A DNA stretch of 64,000 nt, taken from Cellulophaga sp. RHA19 (GTDB taxonomy: Bacteria > Bacteroidota > Bacteroidia > Flavobacteriales > Flavobacteriaceae). The notes below the pieces were generated by a model. That model had not been told where the DNA came from, did no database searches, and saw nothing but the letters and a program-made list of their open reading frames with translations. A program made the translations under genes and the position numbers. Numbering within the stretch: position 1 is the stretch's first letter; each line of letters begins with the position of its first letter. The stretch is from positions 1,685,001 to 1,749,000 of the forward strand of contig NZ_PHUL01000001.1 of assembly GCF_002813425.1 (NCBI RefSeq). The letters are read 5' to 3'. Shown here piece by piece: positions 35,385-43,607 of the stretch.

Positions 35385-36692
35385 ATGATTTTAGCTACAA
35401 GCACAATAGGTACAGTTGTAATTACAGTAATTGCTTTTATGGTATTATTGTTATTATTAGTTGCTCTTTTACTTTTTACAAAAGAAAAATTATCTCCTTC
35501 TGGTCCTGTTACTATTACTATTAACGGAGAAAAAAAGGTTGAAGTAGGATCTGGAAGTTCTTTGCTTACAACATTAGGTAATCAAAAAATATTTTTACCA
35601 TCTGCATGTGGTGGTGGTGGTACTTGTATCCAATGTGAGTGTCACGTTTTATCTGGTGGTGGAGATGCTTTACCAACAGAAACACCTCACTTCTCTAAAA
35701 AAGAACTAAACCACGGTGCGCGTTTAGCTTGCCAGGTTAAGGTAAAACAGGATATGGAAATTACCATTCCTGAAGAAGTATTTGGTATAAAAAAATGGGA
35801 TGCTACGGTTGTACGTAACTACAATGTTGCATCTTTTATTAAAGAATTTGTAGTTGAGATTCCAGAGGATATGGGCTACAAAGCAGGTGGTTATATTCAG
35901 ATAGAAATTCCTGAATGTGAAATTAAATATGCTGATATAGATATTACAGCTCACCCAGAAGAGCATGAAACTCCAGATAAGTTTCAGGCAGAATGGGATA
36001 AATTTAATTTATGGCCATTAACAATGAAGAACGATGAAACTGTAGAAAGAGCTTATTCTATGGCTTCTTTCCCTGCAGAAGGTCGTGAAATTATGTTAAA
36101 CGTTCGTATTGCTACGCCGCCATGGGATAGAGCTAAAAACGGATGGATGGATGTGAACCCTGGTGTTGCATCATCATACATATTTGCTCAAAAACCAGGA
36201 GATAAAGTTGTTATCTCAGGACCTTACGGTGAATTCTTTATTAATGAATCTGAATCTGAAATGCTTTACGTAGGTGGTGGAGCAGGTATGGCGCCAATGC
36301 GTTCTCACTTATATCACCTATTCAAAACATTAAAAACTGGTAGAAAAGTTACTTACTGGTATGGTGGACGTTCTAAACGTGAGTTATTTTACTTAGAGCA
36401 CTTCTACGAGTTAGAAAGAGAATTCCCTAACTTTAAGTTTTACTTAGCTCTTTCTGAGCCTTTACCAGAAGATAACTGGAAAGTAAAAGAGAATATAGAT
36501 GCACCAGGTGATGGTTTTGTTGGATTTATTCACAATTGTGTAATAGATAATTACTTAAATCACCACGAGTCTCCAGAAGATATAGAATTGTATTTCTGTG
36601 GACCTCCATTGATGAACAAAGCTGTTCAAAAAATGGGTGAAGATTTTGGTATTCCAGATGAGCACATTAGATTTGATGACTTTGGTGGATAA
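35385..36692 (+). CDS. nqrF: Na+-translocating NADH-quinone reductase subunit F
   Basis: The 435-aa electron entry subunit, which oxidises NADH. It has an N-terminal membrane anchor (about 5-30), then a plant-type [2Fe-2S] ferredoxin domain with 'SACGGGGTCIQCECHV' (C-x5-C-x2-C) and the fourth cysteine in 'RLACQVKV'. A FAD-binding domain ('ERAYSMASFP') and an NADH-binding ferredoxin reductase domain ('YVGGGAGMAPMRSHL', 'WYGGRSKRELFY', 'YFCGPPLMNKAV') follow. It is the last gene of the nqr operon and is followed by a strong terminator. Confidence 0.97.
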   Translation: MILATSTIGTVVITVIAFMVLLLLLVALLLFTKEKLSPSGPVTITINGEKKVEVGSGSSLLTTLGNQKIFLPSACGGGGTCIQCECHVLSGGGDALPTETPHFSKKELNHGARLACQVKVKQDMEITIPEEVFGIKKWDATVVRNYNVASFIKEFVVEIPEDMGYKAGGYIQIEIPECEIKYADIDITAHPEEHETPDKFQAEWDKFNLWPLTMKNDETVERAYSMASFPAEGREIMLNVRIATPPWDRAKNGWMDVNPGVASSYIFAQKPGDKVVISGPYGEFFINESESEMLYVGGGAGMAPMRSHLYHLFKTLKTGRKVTYWYGGRSKRELFYLEHFYELEREFPNFKFYLALSEPLPEDNWKVKENIDAPGDGFVGFIHNCVIDNYLNHHESPEDIELYFCGPPLMNKAVQKMGEDFGIPDEHIRFDDFGG

Positions 36693-36713
36693 GCCAATAA
36701 GCAATATAATAGT

Positions 36714-36745
36714 AAAGCCGATACATTTTGTATCGGCTTTTTTTA
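36714..36745 (+). terminator. Terminator of nqrABCDEF
   Basis: A 12-bp stem (AAAGCCGATACA and complement, 4-nt loop) followed by a run of seven T lies 22 nt past the nqrF stop. Confidence 0.92.
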
Positions 36746-36901
36746 TGTGCTTTTTTTAATATGTATTTTCAATTAAGTGCTTACTTTTTCACCGTTCGGT
36801 TCTTGTAATCTACCGTTTATCATAAAACTATTTTTTTTACTGCATAGCCGTTATACTTTTACAGTGTAATCAAAAAATAATAATCATTTAAATCATCAAT
36901 C

Positions 36902-37285
36902 ATGAAAAAATCAATCATCGCATGTAGTCTTTTATTAAGTGTAGTAGCAACTTCTGTAGCATCAGAAAAGAAACCACTTCCATTAAAAAAAATAGAAGTA
37001 ACAACAATTAAAAATGTATCGCCATTAAGTATTGCAGTTGCAAAAGGAGACTATGATACAACTGCTAGTTTTTTAGAATACGGGGCAGATAGCAACCAAA
37101 AATCTGCTGGTTCTGGTATGACGCCAATAATGTATGCAGCAAGGTATAACAATGTTAAACTGTTAAAATTGTTAATTAGTAAAGGTGCCGATGCTACAGT
37201 AACATCTAAAATAGGATACACAGCTTTAGGGTATGCAAAATTATCTAATGCTACGGAAGCAGTAGCTTTTTTAAAGTCTTTATAG
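36902..37285 (+). CDS. Small exported ankyrin-repeat protein A
   Basis: A 127-aa protein with a signal peptide ('SIIACSLLLSVVATSVA') and a linker containing 'KKIEVTTIKNVSPLSIAVAK'. Two to three ankyrin repeats follow: 'SPLSIAVAKGDYDTTASFLE' with 'YGADSNQK', then 'GMTPIMYAARYNNVKLLKLL' with 'SKGADATVTSK', then 'GYTALGYAKLSNATEAVAFL'. It is clearly paralogous to the proteins at 37474 and 43608. It is likely periplasmic or secreted, and its binding partner is unknown. No TGAAAC-N16-CGTC motif is seen upstream, unlike for the two paralogues. Confidence 0.85.
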   Translation: MKKSIIACSLLLSVVATSVASEKKPLPLKKIEVTTIKNVSPLSIAVAKGDYDTTASFLEYGADSNQKSAGSGMTPIMYAARYNNVKLLKLLISKGADATVTSKIGYTALGYAKLSNATEAVAFLKSL

Positions 37286-37373
37286 TCAATGCTAACAACT
37301 TGTTTGTAGAACGTTAAGAAGCTTTTAAGCAACACCTAATCATTGTTAAATAAAAGTTATAATGAAAATTTTC

Positions 37374-37402
37374 TGAAACAAAATAAAAAAATTATCGTCT
37401 AT
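37374..37402 (+). promoter_or_regulatory. ECF-sigma-like promoter motif of ankyrin gene B
   Basis: TGAAAC (37374-37379), a 16-nt spacer and CGTCTAT (37396-37402) lie about 72 nt upstream of the ATG at 37474. The same two boxes with the same spacing lie upstream of ankyrin gene C at 43530. The spacer sequences differ, so the boxes are conserved against a diverged background. The pattern resembles extracytoplasmic-function sigma promoters such as TGAAAC-N16-CGTA/C. Confidence 0.6.
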
Positions 37403-37473
37403 ATAAATGTAGTGTCTAAACAACATTGCTTAAATCAAAAAAAAGAATCATCACATCAAAAAAAACAATTATC

Positions 37474-37872
37474 ATGAAAAAATCAATTATCGCATTCGGA
37501 ATCGTATTTAGTTTAGTTGCAACAAGTTTATCTGCAAGTAATGGTCCAGACAAGCCATTATTAAAGAGAGATTTGAAAATTGAAAAAACAACTATTAAAG
37601 GTTTAACTCCTTTGAGTATAGCTGTTGTTAAAGGTAATATTGATATGACTCAAAAATTCTTAGAGTTTGGATCAGATATTAACAAAAAGTCAGGTACAAT
37701 GGGTATGACTCCTTTAATGTACGCTGCAAGATATAATAAAGTAGAATTTATGAAGCTTTTAGTGGCTAATGGAGCAGACGTTAAAGCAAAATCTAAAATA
37801 GGAGCTACAGCATTAAAATATGCAAAAGCTGCAAATGCAGACGCTGCAGTACAATATTTAAAAAGCTTATAG
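37474..37872 (+). CDS. Small exported ankyrin-repeat protein B
   Basis: A 132-aa paralogue of ankyrin protein A. The signal peptide is 'KKSIIAFGIVFSLVATSLSA'. 'KIEKTTIKGLTPLSIAVVKG' precedes the repeats, which include 'MGMTPLMYAARYNKVEFMKL', 'ANGADVKAKSK' and 'GATALKYAKAANADAAVQYL'. I use the ATG at 37474. An upstream in-frame ATG at 37426 would place 16 basic residues before the signal peptide. It sits 188 nt downstream of A with its own ECF-like promoter motif, so the pair may be differently controlled despite being adjacent. Confidence 0.85.
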   Translation: MKKSIIAFGIVFSLVATSLSASNGPDKPLLKRDLKIEKTTIKGLTPLSIAVVKGNIDMTQKFLEFGSDINKKSGTMGMTPLMYAARYNKVEFMKLLVANGADVKAKSKIGATALKYAKAANADAAVQYLKSL

Positions 37873-37902
37873 GGCTTAGAACTTCTTATTTAATTTAGTT
37901 AG

Positions 37903-37940
37903 AAAGAGATTGCTTCTTTATTGGGGCAGTCTCTTTTTTT
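37903..37940 (+). terminator. Terminator of ankyrin gene B
   Basis: The stem AAAGAGAxTGC / GCAxTCTCTTT followed by a run of eight T lies 31 nt past the stop. The T-run immediately precedes the promoter element of the next gene. Confidence 0.8.
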
Positions 37941-37945
37941 TGTTC

Positions 37946-37953
37946 TAATTTTG
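37946..37953 (+). promoter_or_regulatory. -7 promoter element of the NqrF-associated gene and apbE
   Basis: TAATTTTG fits TAnnTTTG, with a TTG 22 nt upstream (37921). The ATG at 37958 is only 4 nt downstream, so the transcript would be practically leaderless. Confidence 0.5.
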
Positions 37954-37957
37954 TAAT

Positions 37958-38317
37958 ATGGGAAAACCATTAACAGAGCAAGAACTACATAACTTGGCAA
38001 TGAATATTGTTGGCAAGCATTTAGAAGCTAATGGGTACGAGTTTATGGGTATTAATAGTAAGCCGAAGCGTAACCCGCAATTTGTGTGTTTAAAAGATAA
38101 AGTATTGCATTTTATTGTTGTTAGGGCTATTGCACATCCGCGTAACCCTAATGCTTATGATATCCCCTTTATGGATAAAATGAAAGAACATGCAGAAAAA
38201 ATGGAGGCTACAGCATATTATGCAGGCGTTAGGCTATCTAATGCTGCCGACCCAAACTTACCAGTGTATTTAAACGAGGAATATATAGTAGATTATGATG
38301 GACTTATTAAAATATAA
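37958..38317 (+). CDS. Small conserved protein linked to nqr/apbE in flavobacteria
   Basis: A 119-aa soluble protein without signal peptide or membrane segment. The sequence includes 'LHNLAMNIVGKHLEANGYEF', 'NPQFVCLKDKVLHFIVVRAI' and 'YYAGVRLSNAADPNLPVYLN', and looks like a compact alpha/beta fold. As I recall, homologues in Flavobacteriaceae are labelled 'Nqr subunit F', apparently because of gene neighbourhood. It has none of the ferredoxin, FAD or NADH motifs of NqrF, so that label is not supported. It overlaps the apbE start by 23 nt, so they are coexpressed. A role in flavinylation or Nqr assembly is a reasonable guess. Confidence 0.75.
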   Translation: MGKPLTEQELHNLAMNIVGKHLEANGYEFMGINSKPKRNPQFVCLKDKVLHFIVVRAIAHPRNPNAYDIPFMDKMKEHAEKMEATAYYAGVRLSNAADPNLPVYLNEEYIVDYDGLIKI

Positions 38318-39329
38318 ATTACACCTTGGCGTGTTGTTGTTTGTTGTTGTAACAATGGCTTCTTGTAAAGATAGCAATGTTGCTAAAACTGTGGAAAACC
38401 GTAATAATGGTCCTGCCTTAGGTACATCATACAGTATTATTTATTTTTCAAATAAAAAAATAGACTATAAAGAAGAAATAGATTCTGTATTTAAAGTGAT
38501 TAATAAATCTATGTCTACTTATATGTCTTCGTCAGATATTTCTAAAATTAATAAAGGAGACTCTACTTTGCAGGTAGATCATATGTTTAAAGATGTTTTT
38601 AATTTGTCTAAAGAGATAAATATAAAAACAGATGGGTATTTTGATCCTACAGTTGGAACTTTGGTTAATGCTTGGGGTTTTGGTCCTGGAGAGCAAATAA
38701 AATTAGATAGTTCTAAAGTAGATAGTTTGTTAGAGTATGTAGGTTTTAATAAAGTAGAATTAACAAATAAGGGGACTATTAATAAAACTAATTCTAATAT
38801 ATTCTTTGATTTTAATGCCATTGCAAAAGGGTATTCTATAGATAGGCTTGCAGTAATGTTAGAGAAAAAAGGTATTACAGATTATTTAATTGAAGTTGGT
38901 GGAGAAATTTATGCTAAAGGTGAAAATTTAAGCAAGCATAAAAAATGGGTTGTAGGTATTAACGACCCGCAGATTGAAGATAGGAGTCAATACAGAGCGG
39001 CAGTAGAATTGCAAAATGTAGCTATGGCATCTTCTGGTAATTACAGACATTTTAGAGTAGACCCAGTTACAAAAGAAAAATACGTACATACCTTAAACCC
39101 TAAAACGGGTTATACAAAAAATGCTAAAGTACTAGGCGCAACAATAATAACTACTAATTGTGCTAAAGCAGACGGTTATGCAACGTCTTTTATGGCGATG
39201 GATTTAGAAGATTCTAAAAAAATTATAGAAAACGACAGTACTTTAGAAGCTTATATTATTTATTTGGATGATAAAGGAGAAACTAAAGATTATATTACAG
39301 AGGGGTTTAGGAAGTTAATTTTAAAGTAG
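38295..39329 (+). CDS. apbE: FAD:protein FMN transferase ApbE
   Basis: The 344-aa lipoprotein attaches FMN through a phosphoester bond to threonines of exported proteins, here NqrB and NqrC. The signal peptide ends in a lipobox ('VVTMASC', Cys near 24). 'GPALGTSYSIIYF' near 39-51, 'YFDPTVGTLVNAWGFGPG' near 115, 'DFNAIAKGYSIDRLA' and 'EVGGEIYAKG' are the ApbE FAD- and Mg-binding signatures. 'VHTLNPKTGY' and 'GATIITTNCAKADGYATSFM' complete the set. The start overlaps the preceding small gene. It is 1.6 kb from its substrates' operon. Confidence 0.95.
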   Translation: MMDLLKYKLHLGVLLFVVVTMASCKDSNVAKTVENRNNGPALGTSYSIIYFSNKKIDYKEEIDSVFKVINKSMSTYMSSSDISKINKGDSTLQVDHMFKDVFNLSKEINIKTDGYFDPTVGTLVNAWGFGPGEQIKLDSSKVDSLLEYVGFNKVELTNKGTINKTNSNIFFDFNAIAKGYSIDRLAVMLEKKGITDYLIEVGGEIYAKGENLSKHKKWVVGINDPQIEDRSQYRAAVELQNVAMASSGNYRHFRVDPVTKEKYVHTLNPKTGYTKNAKVLGATIITTNCAKADGYATSFMAMDLEDSKKIIENDSTLEAYIIYLDDKGETKDYITEGFRKLILK

Positions 39330-39332
39330 TAA

Positions 39333-40097
39333 TTACTTTTTAACTACAGGGATAATTTCACCTTTAGCTAAACAGTATTTTGTTACTTCTTGTGGAGATA
39401 AAGTTACAGTGTAATCTACTTCATCAACAGTAAAACCAATTTGTCTTAATTTATTAAAATAATCTCTTCCATATATACGAACATGGTCATACTGGCCAAA
39501 GATACGAGCACGCTCTTTACGGTCTGTAATAGTATCATCTTCAAAAGTGGATTCTCTATCTAAGTCTTGTGGTATCTGAAAAATTCCCCATCCGCCAGGT
39601 TTTAAAATTCTGTACATTTCTTGCATAGCTTTAGTGTCATCTGGTATGTGTTCTAAAACATGATTACAAAAAATTACATCATAGGTGTTGTCTTTAAAAG
39701 GTAAGTTGCAAATATCTGCTTTTACATCTGCTAGCGGAGATTCTAAATCTGTAGTAGTATATTCTAAATTCTTCATTTTTCTAAAACGCTTATAAAACGC
39801 TTGTTCGGGAGCAAAATGTAGAACTTTAAGCTCAGCAGAGAAAAAATCTGTTTCGTTCTGTAAATAAAGCCAAAGCAATCTGTGGCGTTCTAATGATAGA
39901 GTAGAAGGAGATAATACATTGTCTCTTTGCTTTTCATAGCCATAAGGTAAAAACTTTTTAAAGCCTTTGCTGTCTATAGGGTCTACGTATGTGTTACCGC
40001 GCATAAAAAAAGTTAGTATAGGACGCGACACATAACTTAGTTTTATTAATAATGGTCTAGGTATGGTGTTTAAAATGGTCTTAAAAAGCTTTTTCAT
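39333..40097 (-). CDS. SAM-dependent class I methyltransferase
   Basis: A 254-aa Methyltransf_11-type protein. 'VLHFAPEQAFYKRFRKM' replaces the usual glycine-rich motif I, and 'YDVIFCNHVLEHIPDD' near 139 and 'MYRILKPGGWGIFQIPQD' near 164 are the post-I motifs. A hydrophobic N-terminal stretch and 'FGQYDHVRIYGRDYFNKL' near 209 match a group of flavobacterial methyltransferases of unknown substrate. It converges on apbE with a 3-nt gap. Confidence 0.8.
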   Translation of the reverse strand: MKKLFKTILNTIPRPLLIKLSYVSRPILTFFMRGNTYVDPIDSKGFKKFLPYGYEKQRDNVLSPSTLSLERHRLLWLYLQNETDFFSAELKVLHFAPEQAFYKRFRKMKNLEYTTTDLESPLADVKADICNLPFKDNTYDVIFCNHVLEHIPDDTKAMQEMYRILKPGGWGIFQIPQDLDRESTFEDDTITDRKERARIFGQYDHVRIYGRDYFNKLRQIGFTVDEVDYTVTLSPQEVTKYCLAKGEIIPVVKK

Positions 40098-40176
40098 AAA
40101 TGTATTTATGTACTAAATGCTTGCTGCATATTTGTGTAGCAACTATTAAAACGTAAATATACTTTAAAAGTATGTT

Positions 40177-40968
40177 TTAGCTAGTTTTTATTGCTAATGC
40201 GTATAAAATACCAACGCCAATACTTAAAATCATTAAAATAATAAAGGCAAGTATAATATAACCCACGTATCTAAAAAAAGTATAAAGTGTTTGTTTAAAA
40301 GTAAGTTGGTATAATTTTATAAAAACATATAATGCATAAATTGCAGATATAAGAATAAATGCACTTGAAATTATTTCTTTTGAAAGCCCAATAAGATTAA
40401 AGAAAAAAAGTTGTAGAACAATAAGTGTATAGCCTAAATTTGCCTGTATATATGCGTTAAAAACTAAGTGCTCTGAGTAATTATGGTCTCTTTTTCTAAA
40501 AGTTAAATACGTAAGTAAGCTATAAGCAGGAATGCTAGATATTATAATTAGATTATAATAATTAGTGTAAAACTGATAAATTAAATTGATGCTTTCTAAT
40601 GCTTCTTTTGGAGCTTTAGGGTTGGCATCGCCAATACCATATTTAAAACCATTAGTAAAATCTACTACTTCAGTGCTAGGAAAAATTTTATTTATAATTA
40701 AGGCTATAGTTGCGTAAACTACTAAATATGAAAATGGCTGAAAATATTTTTTACGGGCACCATTTATGTATGCTTCTAAAACCTCTTTAGGTTTTGTAAA
40801 TAAGTTAAATAAGGTTTTCCAGAAGTTATTGTCCCAACTAAAAAAAGGCCCAATGAACTCTCGCCATGCGCCTTTTAATGATATTCTGTCTAAAACTATT
40901 TTTGCTCCACAATTAGAGCAGTATTTATGTGTGTCAGTAATGCCTGTATTGCACGTTTTGCAATTCAT
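40177..40968 (-). CDS. DUF3667 zinc-ribbon membrane protein (paralogue 2)
   Basis: A 263-aa protein with the zinc ribbon 'CKTCNTGITDTHKYCSNCGA', the DUF3667 core 'FTKPKEVLEAYINGARKKYF' (about 57-76) and five hydrophobic helices. It shares layout with the protein at 21271-22344 but lacks the long charged insert. Function is unknown. It lies 23 nt downstream of map on the same strand, so it could be cotranscribed with it. Confidence 0.75.
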   Translation of the reverse strand: MNCKTCNTGITDTHKYCSNCGAKIVLDRISLKGAWREFIGPFFSWDNNFWKTLFNLFTKPKEVLEAYINGARKKYFQPFSYLVVYATIALIINKIFPSTEVVDFTNGFKYGIGDANPKAPKEALESINLIYQFYTNYYNLIIISSIPAYSLLTYLTFRKRDHNYSEHLVFNAYIQANLGYTLIVLQLFFFNLIGLSKEIISSAFILISAIYALYVFIKLYQLTFKQTLYTFFRYVGYIILAFIILMILSIGVGILYALAIKTS

Positions 40969-40990
40969 AAAATAAGATGTGTTTAGGTTT

Positions 40991-41797
40991 TTATTTTACC
41001 CTAAACTCATCCTCTTCATTACTCTTTATTCCTAGGGCTTCATAAATATAATCAAAAGTAGATAATAATTGTGGTTTACCATTTACAATTGCTACGTCAT
41101 GCTCAAAATGTGCGCTTGGTTTGTTGTCTAAAGTTGTAATTGTCCATCCATCACTATGCTGTACAATTTTTCTTGTACCTTGGTTAATCATAGGCTCTAT
41201 AGCAACCACCATGCCTTCAACAAATTTTTTACCTCTACCACGTTTACCGTAGTTTGGCATTTCTGGCCCTTCGTGCATTTTTTTACCCAATCCATGACCA
41301 ACTAGTTCACGAACAACTCCGTAACCTTCTGCTTCGCAAAATTGTTGTATTGCAAAACCAACATCGCCAACTCTATTGCCAGCTTTAAACTCTTTTATAC
41401 CTACGTATAAAGATTGCTTAGTAATGTCTAGTAATTTTTTAGTTTCCGCATCTACTTCACCAACCTCAAAAGTATAAGCATGGTCACCGTAATAACCGTT
41501 TTTTAATACACCACAATCTACAGATATTATTTCTCCGTTTTTTAATGGTTTATTATTAGGTATGCCGTGTACAACCTGTTGGTTGGGACTCATACATAGT
41601 GTGTTAGGAAAATCATACAATCCTAAAAAACCAGGGATACCACCATTATCTCTTATAAATTCTTCTGCAATTTTATCTAACTGCAAAGTAGTTACACCAG
41701 GCTTAATTTCTTTAGCAATTAGGCCTAGTGTTTTAGAAACCATTAATGCACTTTCGCGCATTATTTCTATTTCTTCAGGTGTTTTAATTTTTACCAT
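40991..41797 (-). CDS. map: Methionine aminopeptidase, type I
   Basis: This 268-aa metalloprotease removes the initiator methionine from nascent proteins. The dinuclear metal ligands are visible in 'ISVDCGVLKNGYYGDHAYTF' (Asp, Asp), 'VGHGLGKKMHEGPEMPNYG' (His), 'AIEPMINQG' (Glu) and 'SAHFEHDVAI' (Glu). I choose the ATG at 41797. A TTG at 41806 would add three residues and overlap the TAnnTTTG element that lies 7 nt upstream of the ATG. Confidence 0.95.
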   Translation of the reverse strand: MVKIKTPEEIEIMRESALMVSKTLGLIAKEIKPGVTTLQLDKIAEEFIRDNGGIPGFLGLYDFPNTLCMSPNQQVVHGIPNNKPLKNGEIISVDCGVLKNGYYGDHAYTFEVGEVDAETKKLLDITKQSLYVGIKEFKAGNRVGDVGFAIQQFCEAEGYGVVRELVGHGLGKKMHEGPEMPNYGKRGRGKKFVEGMVVAIEPMINQGTRKIVQHSDGWTITTLDNKPSAHFEHDVAIVNGKPQLLSTFDYIYEALGIKSNEEDEFRVK

Positions 41798-41803
41798 AGT
41801 TTG

Positions 41804-41811
41804 CAAAGGTA
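41804..41811 (-). promoter_or_regulatory. -7 promoter element of map
   Basis: TACCTTTG on the minus strand fits TAnnTTTG and lies 6 nt before the ATG at 41797, implying an almost leaderless mRNA. It sits in the 53-nt gap after gpmI. Confidence 0.55.
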
Positions 41812-41843
41812 AAACAATCTTATAAAAACAGTATTATAACGTT

Positions 41844-41867
41844 AAAAATCTTAAACTAAAGATTTTT
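41844..41867 (-). terminator. Terminator overlapping the gpmI stop codon
   Basis: The stem AAAAATCTT / AAGATTTTT with a 6-nt loop includes the gpmI stop codon and the last codons. On the minus strand it ends in five T. It is short and AU-rich, so it may be leaky. Confidence 0.45.
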
Positions 41868-43368
41868 GTGTCATTAACTCTGGTTGTTCTACTCCTATTA
41901 ATTTTAAAATTGTAGGTGCTATATCTCCTAAAACACCGTCGTTTATTTGTTTTAATTCTTTGTCTACTAAAATTAGTGGTACAGGATTGGTTGTGTGTGC
42001 AGTGTTAGGACTACCATCTGGGTTTACCATAGTTTCACAATTACCATGATCTGCTATTACAATTGTAGTATAATCATTTTTTAAACCAGCAGTAATTACA
42101 GCTTCTGCACAACTATCTACTGTTTCACAAGCTTTTATTGCGGCTTGCATATCGCCAGTATGACCGACCATATCTGGATTAGCAAAGTTTAGGCAAACAA
42201 AATCTGCTTCTCCTTTTTCTAACTCCGGAATAATAGCGTCTCTAATATCAAAAGCACTCATTTCTGGCTGTAAGTCATAGGTAGCAACTTTTGGAGACGG
42301 ACATAAAATACGTTGTTCGCCATCAAAAGGGACTTCTCTACCGCCATTAAAGAAAAACGTTACGTGTGGATATTTCTCTGTTTCAGCAATACGAATTTGT
42401 TTTTTATTAGCTTTAGATAATACCTCACCTAATGTTTCCTCAATATTTGCTTTATCATAAATAACGTGTACATTTTTATAGGCTTCGTTATAATTTGTCA
42501 TTGTAACATAATATAACTTTAGTGGGTGAGTGTTGTACTCGTGAAACATTTCCTGACTTAGCATTTCTGTTAGTTCTCTACCACGGTCAGTTCTAAAGTT
42601 AAAAAAGATGACAACATCATCTTCTTGTATTTTTGTAGTTGGTACACCGTTTTCATCAGTAACAACAATAGGTTTTACAAATTCATCTGTAATATCATTG
42701 TCATAACTATCTTGTATGGCTTGTTCTACATTATTAGTTTTTGTACCAGCATTGTTAACTAATAAATCATATGCTAGTTTAACGCGTTCCCAACGTTTAT
42801 CACGATCCATTGCATAGTAACGGCCAATTACACTAGCTAATTTTGTGTTTTTATCTTCACAAAAAGTAGTAATATCATGAATATAACTTTTACCACTTTT
42901 AGGATCTACGTCTCTACCATCTGTAAAAGCGTGTATATATGAGTTTTGTACACCATAACTTTCTGCAGCACTAATAAGACCTTTTAGGTGTGTGGTATGT
43001 GAGTGCACACCACCATTACTAAGTAAACCTAAAAAGTGTACAGCTTTGTTATTTTCTTTAGCATATTTAAAAGCATCTGTAATTACTTTTTCATCTTTAA
43101 GAGTATTCTCTTTAACTGCTAAATTAATTTTTGCTAAATCTTGATAAACAATACGGCCAGCACCCAAATTCATATGTCCAACTTCGCTGTTTCCCATTTG
43201 TCCTTCTGGTAATCCAACATTCATTCCGTCGGTTAACAAATTAGCGTTTGCGTATTTTGTATACAACCCATCTATAAATGGAGTATTTGCATTTTCTATG
43301 GCCGAGATTTTAGGATCTGGAGATTTTCCCCATCCATCTAAAATCATTAAAATAACTTTTTTGTTCAT
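41851..43368 (-). CDS. gpmI: 2,3-bisphosphoglycerate-independent phosphoglycerate mutase
   Basis: This 505-aa dimanganese enzyme interconverts 3- and 2-phosphoglycerate in glycolysis. It belongs to the alkaline phosphatase superfamily. 'VILMILDGWG' with the first metal Asp opens the protein, 'GQMGNSEVGHMNLGAGRIVY' contains the phosphorylated Ser (near 62), and 'HAFTDGRDVDP', 'GRYYAMDRDKRWERV', 'NFANPDMVGHTGD' and 'VIADHGNCE' supply further ligands. The length matches E. coli GpmI (514 aa). Together with fbaA it is one of two glycolytic genes in the window. Confidence 0.97.
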   Translation of the reverse strand: MNKKVILMILDGWGKSPDPKISAIENANTPFIDGLYTKYANANLLTDGMNVGLPEGQMGNSEVGHMNLGAGRIVYQDLAKINLAVKENTLKDEKVITDAFKYAKENNKAVHFLGLLSNGGVHSHTTHLKGLISAAESYGVQNSYIHAFTDGRDVDPKSGKSYIHDITTFCEDKNTKLASVIGRYYAMDRDKRWERVKLAYDLLVNNAGTKTNNVEQAIQDSYDNDITDEFVKPIVVTDENGVPTTKIQEDDVVIFFNFRTDRGRELTEMLSQEMFHEYNTHPLKLYYVTMTNYNEAYKNVHVIYDKANIEETLGEVLSKANKKQIRIAETEKYPHVTFFFNGGREVPFDGEQRILCPSPKVATYDLQPEMSAFDIRDAIIPELEKGEADFVCLNFANPDMVGHTGDMQAAIKACETVDSCAEAVITAGLKNDYTTIVIADHGNCETMVNPDGSPNTAHTTNPVPLILVDKELKQINDGVLGDIAPTILKLIGVEQPELMTQKSLV

Positions 43369-43387
43369 CGTATAAATTTTTGCTACT

Positions 43388-43395
43388 CAAAAATA
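43388..43395 (-). promoter_or_regulatory. -7 promoter element of gpmI
   Basis: TATTTTTG on the minus strand fits TAnnTTTG and lies 19 nt upstream of the gpmI ATG, in the divergent gap with ankyrin gene C. Confidence 0.5.
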
Positions 43396-43529
43396 GCACC
43401 AATTATTAAGTTTTACAGTTATCTAAGTGTCTTTTTTAAATTTTTCAGAAAGTCTTAACTATTCGTTTTTACTAAAACGATATCGTATATAAAAATGGTT
43501 GTTAAAATTATGTTATAATCAATTTTTAC

Positions 43530-43558
43530 TGAAACATATGTGGCTAGAGGTCGTCTAT
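43530..43558 (+). promoter_or_regulatory. ECF-sigma-like promoter motif of ankyrin gene C
   Basis: TGAAAC (43530-43535), 16 nt and CGTCTAT (43552-43558) lie 49 nt upstream of the ATG at 43608. The boxes and spacing are identical to those of ankyrin gene B at 37374. A perfect 10-bp palindrome ACGATATCGT lies further upstream at 43477-43486. Confidence 0.6.
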
Positions 43559-43607
43559 TAATATATCAATACAATTCATCACAATCATCAAAAAAAGAAC
43601 AATCATT

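Noticed and set aside
36781..36901. ECF-like promoter for ankyrin gene A
   Set aside because: A weak CCGTTTAT resembles the downstream box, but no TGAAAC stands 16 nt upstream of it.
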